A stretch of DNA of 21,146 nt from a virus. Shown piece after piece: positions 14,243 through 20,072 of the stretch. Below the pieces are notes generated by a model. That model saw nothing but the letters and a program-made list of their open reading frames with translations, made no database searches and was not told where the DNA came from. A program made the position numbers and the translations under genes. Position 1 is the first letter of the stretch. The number at the start of each line of letters is the position of its first letter. The stretch spans positions 1-21,146 of the IMG/VR virus record IMGVR_UViG_3300025138_012061; one strand, 5' to 3'.

Positions 14243-14374
14243 AATATCTTCCTTTCTATATGTTTTAAGTGTTAAAATGTAGCATCATTTGCTACTTAAT
14301 ATAACTAATTTTTCTAATAAATATATAACAAGCGCTCTCTCATGAACGCTTTTGCTAACTATTTTTAAACTTTT
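14243..14374 (-). promoter_or_regulatory. 132-base leader before RNR with weak promoter-like boxes and two small hairpins
   Basis: No gene. On the minus strand it has an imperfect element AAGCG-(12 bases)-CGCTT followed by TGTTATATATTTATTAG (about 14314-14345), which could serve as the helicase terminator or the RNR promoter's second box, though a matching TTAG/TTTG at 20 bases is absent. Then, inside the likely RNR leader, GTAGC and GCTAC form a 5-bp stem with a 7-base loop (14279-14295). I see no cobalamin riboswitch. Confidence 0.35.
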
Positions 14375-15730
14375 TTACTCAAAACCATCATTCTGAGTTT
14401 CTTTGTATTTTCTAGCTAATAATTGTTTAGCTAAATTATCTCCATTATCCATTTGCTTTTGTGTACTCTGTCCTTGTATAGATGTATCTGTATAAATATT
14501 AAATTGTCCATTAGATGTATTCATCTTACTTGGCAATGTAATACCGTCAGGCCCAAATCTATTTTTAATGACATGCCATCTACCTGTACCAGCCAATTTG
14601 TCTTGAATCTTTCTAGATAATGATAATACAAAATCTGCAACCATTACCTTACCATATGATTCAGATATCTTACTCGCATCAATAACATCTTCTTCTAACG
14701 CCGATCTATTTGCTTGAGATGCAGTCCAAACTGGAATTTCATATTCTCCTGCCATACCTCTCAAGTCTTCATATATACCTTCCAACTCATGTCTTTTTTC
14801 TTGTCCATGACCTCTTAACAAATCTGCATAATCAACTATAATAACATCTGGTTTTTTGTCTTGCATTATACATTTTTCAACATGCGCTCTGATTCCCATT
14901 ACTCCTACTGACTTAGTTGGATAATGTTTTATAATTAGTTCACCTTCTATTTTTTCTAATTGTTCCTTCACATCATCCATATAATGTTTTAGATTTTGTT
15001 GGGCAATTCCTGTTATAACAGAATCATATCTCAATCCAACATATGCCTCATTTAACTCTAATGTATAATGTAATACTGTTTTACCTTTCTTGACGGCATT
15101 TGCACCTATATTCATTAATGCCCATGATTTACCAATACCAGCTGGTGCAACCATTACTCCTAGTTCACCTTTTCCTAATCCGCCATCTAACAATTCATTG
15201 ATAACATCCCATGGAGTTGCTTGTACAAATCTAACTGCTTCTGTATAACGTTGTTCTATACTAACCATATAATCATGTCCAATATCTTTATCAGCACCTG
15301 CCTTCATGGCATCATCAATATTTGTCTTTATTTCATCATATCTTCCTGATTTCAATAATTCTACAGATGATAATATAGCTCTTTTGATTTCTTGGTTTTT
15401 ACAAAAATCTAATGCCTGATCTTTAATATATTCTAAATCTTCTGCCTCAGTATACTTCCAAGCATCTTTCAAATGTTGTATTATTTGAGTTTTCAATACA
15501 TCATTATCAATCTTCTCCATTTTTACTTTCATCACTTCAAGTGTAGGAGATGACTTATATTCTTCAAAATATTCCTGTATTGTTGTTACAATCCATTCAT
15601 TTGATTCAGATTCAAAATATTTAGGCTGCAACATGTCTGATATTTGCTGTAAAAAGCTTTTATCGACAAGTAATGCAGTTATTACTTTTATCTGAAACGC
15701 ATATCCATATGAACTTAATCTATCTGTCAT
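14375..15730 (-). CDS. Replicative DNA helicase (DnaB / T4 gp41 type)
   Basis: A hexameric 5'-3' helicase that unwinds DNA ahead of the polymerase, usually with a primase. 451 residues (T4 gp41 is 475). The N-terminal half is helical (about 1-170). The RecA-like domain has Walker A APAGIGKS (195-202) within LGVMVAPAGIGKSWALMNIG, the beta-strand VLHYTLELNE with the catalytic Glu, Walker B DVIIVDYADLLRG (about 298-310), and WTASQANRSALEEDVI with the sensor Gln. This order is that of DnaB-family helicases. It follows the exonuclease after 29 bases, next to UvsX and SSB, a replisome cluster. The primase partner is not in the window. Confidence 0.93.
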   Translation of the reverse strand: MTDRLSSYGYAFQIKVITALLVDKSFLQQISDMLQPKYFESESNEWIVTTIQEYFEEYKSSPTLEVMKVKMEKIDNDVLKTQIIQHLKDAWKYTEAEDLEYIKDQALDFCKNQEIKRAILSSVELLKSGRYDEIKTNIDDAMKAGADKDIGHDYMVSIEQRYTEAVRFVQATPWDVINELLDGGLGKGELGVMVAPAGIGKSWALMNIGANAVKKGKTVLHYTLELNEAYVGLRYDSVITGIAQQNLKHYMDDVKEQLEKIEGELIIKHYPTKSVGVMGIRAHVEKCIMQDKKPDVIIVDYADLLRGHGQEKRHELEGIYEDLRGMAGEYEIPVWTASQANRSALEEDVIDASKISESYGKVMVADFVLSLSRKIQDKLAGTGRWHVIKNRFGPDGITLPSKMNTSNGQFNIYTDTSIQGQSTQKQMDNGDNLAKQLLARKYKETQNDGFE

Positions 15731-15733
15731 ATT

Positions 15734-15764
15734 TTAATATAATAATAATTTTTCGTAAATCAAA
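15734..15764 (-). promoter_or_regulatory. Weak promoter-like element (TTTG-N19-TATATTAA) before helicase
   Basis: On the minus strand TTTG (caaa, 15761-15764) lies 19 bases before TATATTAA (complement 15734-15741), just ahead of ATG 15730. It fits the Bacteroidota box pattern but overlaps the exonuclease stop region and is AT-rich by chance, so support is low. Confidence 0.3.
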
Positions 15765-16809
15765 GAGATGTGTAAGCATTTAATGCATTAAAAGAATTTT
15801 TTAACCATGAATCTAAATCTTTAATAACTGTATACATTTTATCAGCCATAAACATCTTTTTAAATTCAAATGTATTTAGTTTATCTATATCACCTTTAAC
15901 TTTATTAAGAGCCAACATTTTAGCATTACCATTAATGTCAACTTCTTTCAATTGCATAAGTCTATAATTAAGATCTAATAACTCTTCATTATTTGAAACT
16001 AATTCATGTACTTTATATTTCTTGTCTACATTTGTTGCATATTCTACAAGATCTTGTACAGTCAATTCTTTATCTTCTGTAAACATAGGAAAGTGTTTAA
16101 TAAGGCTTTTAGGTCCTACACCCTTAAGGCCTGGTATATTATCGGACTTATCACCGATAAACGAACGATATAACAAGTAATTTTTTGGACTAAACCCAAA
16201 TTCTTCTTGCATTAAACTTGGAGTATATAGTTTCTTTTTAATTGGACTCCAAACTGATATTCTATTATTTACTAATTGTAAAAAATCTCTATCTGTTGAA
16301 ACTATAGTTGCTCGATTGTCATCTTTAGTGTATATTTCATTTGCAATATAAGCCATTATATCATCAGCCTCAACATTATCAATTGATATAGTAGTAATTG
16401 GTAAACAATTTAGATATTGAATTAATTTACCAAATTGTCTTTTCATACTATCTTGTTCATCCTCTAATGAGGCAAACTCTTGATATCTATTAAATGCTGT
16501 TTTATTTGCTCGATTGGCTTTATAATTTGGAAACAAGTCCTTTCTTCTTCTTGAACCTCCTTTTCCATCAAATACAATTACACATCTAGTTGGTTTATGT
16601 TGACGGATATTGGCGGCTATAGATCTTAAAAATCCAGTAACGCCGCCAATATGATCTCCATCATCATTTAGAGCTGGGACGGCTGAAAACACTCTTATGA
16701 ATGTATTCAGTCCGTCGATAATTAAAAGATGGCTGTCTTTACTCGATCCCGTCCCTTGCTCATGTTCCCTTTCTACTTCCTTCAATATGTCAAAAAAACG
16801 TCCTTTCAT
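15760..16809 (-). CDS. 5'-3' exonuclease / flap endonuclease (T4 RNase H-like)
   Basis: Removes RNA primers and 5' flaps during lagging-strand maturation. The 349-residue protein shows the FEN/PolA-N fold: LLIIDGLNTFIRVF (about 28-41, metal Asp 32), VIVFDGKGGSRRRK (about 77-90, Asp 81 and the basic stretch of the helical gateway), VEADDIMAYIA (about 146-156, acidic metal site), VSTDRDFLQLV (about 170-180, Asp 173/175) and the helix-hairpin-helix region SFIGDKSDNIPGLKGVGPKS (about 216-235, Asp 220 and 223). All acidic residues look intact. Somewhat longer than T4 RNase H (305). Two bases separate it from UvsX upstream. Confidence 0.93.
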   Translation of the reverse strand: MKGRFFDILKEVEREHEQGTGSSKDSHLLIIDGLNTFIRVFSAVPALNDDGDHIGGVTGFLRSIAANIRQHKPTRCVIVFDGKGGSRRRKDLFPNYKANRANKTAFNRYQEFASLEDEQDSMKRQFGKLIQYLNCLPITTISIDNVEADDIMAYIANEIYTKDDNRATIVSTDRDFLQLVNNRISVWSPIKKKLYTPSLMQEEFGFSPKNYLLYRSFIGDKSDNIPGLKGVGPKSLIKHFPMFTEDKELTVQDLVEYATNVDKKYKVHELVSNNEELLDLNYRLMQLKEVDINGNAKMLALNKVKGDIDKLNTFEFKKMFMADKMYTVIKDLDSWLKNSFNALNAYTSL

Positions 16810-16811
16810 TA

Positions 16812-17963
16812 TTAACTTTCTTCGTTAACAAAGTCCTCAGTAATTTCAACATCATCAATTCCAAAATCCTCGCCTGGTTTATATTTAAGAATATAGGAGT
16901 CACATATCTGTGTATAGATTTCATCTTTAAGACCATCTAGTTCTTCTAACTTCTTTTCAAAATCTTTTGATAGAAATTTCACTTCTGAACCATCTGCTCT
17001 AGTAAATGTATACCACGCACCTGCTGTTCCTACTAACTTAAACTGCTTCATAACATTAAGCCAACCACCAAAATTATCAATACCTGATTCAAAATAGATA
17101 TCATAATCAATAGTTTTTAATGGTGGACCCATTCTGTTTTTAACCACCTGGCATCTAGTCTTAATTCCGATAGCCTGATCGACACCGTCCTTTTTAACTT
17201 TGATCTGACCAACTGATTTGAGTCGTAACCTTACCGAAGCGTGAAATGGAATTGCTTTCCCTCCTGAAGTTGTATAAGGGTCTCCAAATGCTACCCCTAG
17301 TCTAGTTCTTAATTGATTTGTGAATATCAAACAAATCTTTTCACGGCCTATCATATTGGTAAGCTTTCGCATACCTTTTGATAATATAATAGCTTTACTT
17401 GTCGCATAACCATCCTTATCAAATTCTTTAGCCATTTCAATTTTTGTAGAAGCCCCCATTACAGAGTCGACTACGATTGTTACCAATCTATCTTTGTTCG
17501 ATTCACGAATCTTAATAACTATACTTTCAATAGCTTCGAAAATGTCTTCAATTGTTTCTAATGGAACATATAACATCTTGTTAAGATCAAGTCCAATTGC
17601 TTCTAGAAACTCTCTACTAATTGCATTTTCGGTATCTATATAAACAGCCAATCCACCTTCCTTTTGACAATTGGCAAGTGCATGTGCTGCTAATAATGAT
17701 TTTCCTGATGCTTCTAATCCTGTAATTTCGGATATTCTACCGACAGGAAATCCACCTTCCTTACGATTTGAAATTGCAAGATCAAGCATTGATGAGCCAC
17801 TTCCGACCCATCCTCTAACTTCACTTGGAGCCTTAGTATCTCCGTCTAAGAAAAATGCAGTTTGATATCCTGTATTCTTAAACTTCTTATTGAGACTATC
17901 TGCTAGCTCAACTGCTAACACGTCTTGAAGTTCGCTTTTTGTATTTGCTTTTGCTTTCGCCAT
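16812..17963 (-). CDS. UvsX/RecA-type recombinase
   Basis: ATP-dependent strand-exchange protein that coats ssDNA, needed for recombination-driven replication in T4-like phages. 383 residues (T4 UvsX is 391). ISEITGLEASGKSLLAAHAL contains Walker A GLEASGKS (82-89), followed by YIDTENAIS (about 108-116, with the catalytic-site Glu), Walker B VTIVVDSVMGAS (about 161-172), and the DNA-binding loop region FTNQLRTRLGVAFGDPYTTS with GGKAIPFHAS (about 215-245). KNRMGPP (about 275-281) also fits. The order and length favour UvsX over bacterial RecA. It lies between SSB (13 bases upstream) and exonuclease. Apparently intact. Confidence 0.95.
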   Translation of the reverse strand: MAKAKANTKSELQDVLAVELADSLNKKFKNTGYQTAFFLDGDTKAPSEVRGWVGSGSSMLDLAISNRKEGGFPVGRISEITGLEASGKSLLAAHALANCQKEGGLAVYIDTENAISREFLEAIGLDLNKMLYVPLETIEDIFEAIESIVIKIRESNKDRLVTIVVDSVMGASTKIEMAKEFDKDGYATSKAIILSKGMRKLTNMIGREKICLIFTNQLRTRLGVAFGDPYTTSGGKAIPFHASVRLRLKSVGQIKVKKDGVDQAIGIKTRCQVVKNRMGPPLKTIDYDIYFESGIDNFGGWLNVMKQFKLVGTAGAWYTFTRADGSEVKFLSKDFEKKLEELDGLKDEIYTQICDSYILKYKPGEDFGIDDVEITEDFVNEES

Positions 17964-17976
17964 TTTGTAACTCTAT

Positions 17977-18747
17977 TTAATCGTTAAACAAATCATCAAA
18001 TGCTTTACCAACATCATCTACTTTGTTAACTCCAGCTGGAACTTTTTCTTCTTTCTTTGGTTCTGCTGTCGAACTTGTTTCAGTTGAATTTCCATCTTCT
18101 GGATTCAACCATGCTTCTAAAGCTGCTTTCAAATCATCATATGAAGGCTCTTTAAAAATATCAGTCAAATTAGGTTGATTATTTGCAGCAGATTCTGCTA
18201 CATTTTTATCTTCCGTCATTGGAGTAACATTAGGTTTTACTCTAATTGTTGTTTTAGGAAACTGTCCTGGTCCTTCTGATGGTGTAAATTCTACTAAGAT
18301 ATCTCTACCGCCCATTGGGTCTGTGATATCACCATAATCTGGATCAGCTATTACTCCTAATAGTTCAGTATAAACTTGTTTTCCAAAACCCCATAATTTA
18401 ACTCCTTCAGATTCCTTTCCTCTAATTAGAACAGGAACATAAGTTCTCATTTTAGGTTCCATTTTCTTTCCTAGTTTCCATTCATCTGAATTACCAGAAT
18501 TTTTTAATTTTTCACAAAACTCTACTACTGGATCAGGTTTTCCATGAGTGATTGGTGATAAGAAATTTTTCTTACCTAAATCATAATGAAAGTAAAGTTC
18601 TTGAAAAGGATTATTTCTGTCGTGCTGATAAGGTACTATTCTTACAACTTGTTTACCTGGTTCAGGTTTCCACAGGTTATCTCTACGAGCTCCTGTTGTT
18701 TGTAACTGGTTAAGTTTGCGTTTTATTGCTTCTAAGTCAATTGCCAT
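17977..18747 (-). CDS. Single-stranded DNA-binding protein (T4 gp32-like)
   Basis: Coats ssDNA at the fork and recruits partners. The 256-residue protein begins with a basic N-terminus (MAIDLEAIKRKLNQLQ) suited to cooperative self-binding, has the OB-like core segments DNLWKPEPGKQVVRIVPYQH and MRTYVPVLIRGKESEGVKLW with GFGKQVYTELLGV, and ends in a low-complexity linker (NSTETSSTAEPKKEEKVP) and an acidic tail (DDVGKAFDDLFND), the typical partner-binding tail. T4 gp32 has a zinc site of three Cys and one His; this protein has only one Cys in the core (EFCEKL), so the zinc site is absent. It heads the UvsX-exonuclease-helicase cluster, behind two promoter-like elements. Confidence 0.9.
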   Translation of the reverse strand: MAIDLEAIKRKLNQLQTTGARRDNLWKPEPGKQVVRIVPYQHDRNNPFQELYFHYDLGKKNFLSPITHGKPDPVVEFCEKLKNSGNSDEWKLGKKMEPKMRTYVPVLIRGKESEGVKLWGFGKQVYTELLGVIADPDYGDITDPMGGRDILVEFTPSEGPGQFPKTTIRVKPNVTPMTEDKNVAESAANNQPNLTDIFKEPSYDDLKAALEAWLNPEDGNSTETSSTAEPKKEEKVPAGVNKVDDVGKAFDDLFND

Positions 18748-18774
18748 TTTTTTCTTTTTTTAATGGTTAATAAT

Positions 18775-18813
18775 TAATTAATAATATAACAACTTTATTT
18801 CATTTATCCTAAT
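18775..18813 (-). promoter_or_regulatory. Promoter-like element, proximal to SSB (TTAG-N20-TATATTAT)
   Basis: On the minus strand ATTAGGA (complement 18807-18813) is followed by AAATGAAATAAAG and then TTATATTATT (complement 18780-18789), with 20 bases between TTAG and TATATTAT. It lies 30-60 bases before the SSB start and is the nearer of two elements that could give the SSB-UvsX transcript a high dose. Confidence 0.55.
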
Positions 18814-18900
18814 GATTATCGAAAAAAGTTGTAAAAAAGTTTTTATTTTTTATTTTTTAATTTTGAGTTTAATTATGGCTAAACTCTAATCCTTTCTATT

Positions 18901-18938
18901 TAATATAAATATAATGAATATATTTCAAATAACCTAAT
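18901..18938 (-). promoter_or_regulatory. Promoter-like element, distal to SSB (TTAG-N20-TATATTTA)
   Basis: On the minus strand ATTAGGT (complement 18932-18938) precedes TATATTTA with 20 bases between; the spacer TTATTTGAAATATATTCAT almost equals that of the element at 7117-7158, down to TGAAATATATTC. It overlaps the 3' arm of the inverted repeat. Confidence 0.65.
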
Positions 18939-18962
18939 TATTAATTGAAATATATTCATTAT
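18911..18962. repeat. 18-bp perfect inverted repeat with 16-base loop
   Basis: ATAATGAATATATTTCAA (18911-18928) and TTGAAATATATTCATTAT (18945-18962) are exact reverse complements; the loop 18929-18944 contains ATAACCTAATTATTAA. It lies eight bases beyond the stop of the secreted-protein gene and overlaps the promoter-like element. It could be a hairpin terminator for that gene, an operator, or a mirror-image pair of promoters. Confidence 0.8.
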
Positions 18963-18970
18963 TTTTGTCT

Positions 18971-19624
18971 TTATCTGACTTTATATTTAATCTTACCTTC
19001 TTCTATATAAACACCTTTTGGTTCACGTATAATTTGGCCATTAAGATTATATAATCTATTATCTTCAATAGATTTCTTTAATATTTCTTCCATGCCACTA
19101 CTACAAGGTAATCCTGAATCGCAATCTATATATTCTGTTACAATAACATCTACATATTCTATAACATCTACATATTCAATTACGTTAACATATTCAATCA
19201 CATCAACATATTCTATAACATTGACATACTCAATAACATCGACATATACAGTTTCATAAATAGTTTCATAAATATATTCTATTACAGGTACATCTACATA
19301 TATAGTTTCATAAATATACTCTATTACAGGTACATCTACATATACTGTATCACATTCTATTACTACTGGTTCTGGACATTCTTCAATTGTTGTTGGAACA
19401 ACATCAGCTCCTTCATCAGTTGCATCTACACAATCTTCATATCCATCATTTATGTAAAATGAAGGTACACATCCGTTTGGTGAATACATTGTCCAATTGG
19501 AGGGATCTTCTCCACAATAAAATCCTTGCGCTATTGCACACTCTAAACAATTGTTAGATAAACCATTTTGTGCATTGAGTCCTAGACTCATGATTGCAAA
19601 TAAAAATATAATTAATTTCTTCAT
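18971..19624 (-). CDS. Predicted secreted repeat protein with T9SS-like C-terminal tail
   Basis: 217 residues. A signal peptide MKKLIIFLFAIMSLGLNAQ (1-19) ends in the NAQ seen in many Bacteroidota exports. Residues 26-65 are Cys-rich and end YINDGYEDCVDATDEGAD, like an acidic LDL-receptor-A calcium motif. Residues about 94-166 are repeats: two copies of a 14-residue unit (YVDVPVIEYIYETI, 95-108 and 109-122) and then five 6-residue units VxVIEY (128-157). After DCDSGLPCSS the end reads LYNLNGQIIREPKGVYIEEG, then KIKYKVR, resembling Bacteroidota type IX secretion sorting tails. No enzyme motif. It is flanked by its own promoter and a hairpin, typical of a phage accessory ('moron') gene. Role at the host surface is inference. 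Confidence 0.75.
   Translation of the reverse strand: MKKLIIFLFAIMSLGLNAQNGLSNNCLECAIAQGFYCGEDPSNWTMYSPNGCVPSFYINDGYEDCVDATDEGADVVPTTIEECPEPVVIECDTVYVDVPVIEYIYETIYVDVPVIEYIYETIYETVYVDVIEYVNVIEYVDVIEYVNVIEYVDVIEYVDVIVTEYIDCDSGLPCSSGMEEILKKSIEDNRLYNLNGQIIREPKGVYIEEGKIKYKVR
19127..19345 (-). repeat. Degenerate in-frame tandem repeat (42-bp and 18-bp units)
   Basis: This part of the secreted-protein gene encodes two 14-residue units and five 6-residue V-x-V-I-E-Y units. The DNA copies differ at synonymous positions, so the peptide repeat appears to be kept by selection, or is old. Such arrays can expand or shrink by slippage. Confidence 0.8.
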
Positions 19625-19650
19625 AACTTCTCTCTTTTTATTAATATTAA

Positions 19651-19690
19651 TTATATATAAATATCAAAAAGTTATCGCAGAATTATAAAT
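19651..19690 (-). promoter_or_regulatory. Promoter-like element before the secreted-protein gene
   Basis: On the minus strand GATATTTATATATAA (within complement 19651-19665) matches the TATCTTTATATATAA of the 7117-7158 element at 13 of 15 positions; TTTA stands 20 bases upstream in place of TTAG/TTTG. It lies in the 58-base gap before ATG 19624. Confidence 0.5.
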
Positions 19691-20069
19691 CGATTCTTTT
19701 ATGTAGATCTAAATGAATATGTCTTACATCATCGCCATCTGTTAACATTAAAGAATTATCATATATTTGCCAATTTATAATAAATTTCTTATCTAATACT
19801 CCATTATTAGATTTTCTTATTATTGCATTTAAAGCATTAACTGTATATAATGTATTTGTTTCTTTCTTCCTATGTATCATTATTGTGTTAGGAGTCTTTT
19901 TATAATCATCCGGTTCTACATTATATGTTACATATAGTTCTGACGAGTTATCTGCATTTGAAAATACAAACATTCTTTTTTCAGCTACTGTATATGATTT
20001 TGATATATAATCAATAATTAAATTTAAATCCTTTCTATGTGCAAATGTACATAATAATTGTGTTCTCAA
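19683..20069 (-). CDS. Uncharacterised protein, 128 residues, TTG start
   Basis: Not assigned. It reads MRTQLLCTFAHRKDLNLIID, then a strand-rich body (KRMFVFSNADNSSELYVTYN), PNTIMIHRKKETNTLYTVNA and a C-terminal DLHKRIDL. The even, strand-rich composition suggests a small structured soluble protein; from memory, similar sequences occur in marine T4-like phages as hypothetical proteins. No ATG precedes residue 33 (in KRMFVF), so the start is TTG 20069. It is supported by AAAGGAGGAG about eight bases upstream, one of the best Shine-Dalgarno sites here, lying in the last codons of the upstream gene (KGGE). It ends before the promoter of the secreted-protein gene. Confidence 0.7.
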   Translation of the reverse strand: MRTQLLCTFAHRKDLNLIIDYISKSYTVAEKRMFVFSNADNSSELYVTYNVEPDDYKKTPNTIMIHRKKETNTLYTVNALNAIIRKSNNGVLDKKFIINWQIYDNSLMLTDGDDVRHIHLDLHKRIDL

Positions 20070-20072
20070 AAT

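Larger units (their letters stand above)
18748..18970. other. 223-base non-coding regulatory stretch
   Basis: No plausible gene on either strand. It contains, reading toward SSB, an 18-bp inverted repeat (18911-18962), a promoter-like element (18901-18938), GGATTAGAGTTTAG... (a region about 18870-18895 with no assigned role), long A/T tracts around 18830-18860, and a second promoter-like element (18775-18813). This is the longest gene-free region of the window. Confidence 0.7.

Noticed and set aside
13048-14282. Several plus-strand frames antisense to the RNR gene
   Set aside because: All lie opposite an intact catalytic gene and have Leu/Tyr-rich, unstructured composition.
14243-14374. Possible cobalamin riboswitch before the B12-dependent RNR
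   Set aside because: The leader is only about 80-130 bases and AT-rich, without a B12-box-like conserved sequence; only a small 5-bp hairpin is seen.
17671-17865. Plus-strand 64-residue frame over UvsX
   Set aside because: Covers the Walker A region of an intact recombinase on the other strand.
19127-19345. CRISPR array
   Set aside because: The repeats are in frame, contiguous, 18 or 42 bases long and encode a peptide repeat, with no spacers.
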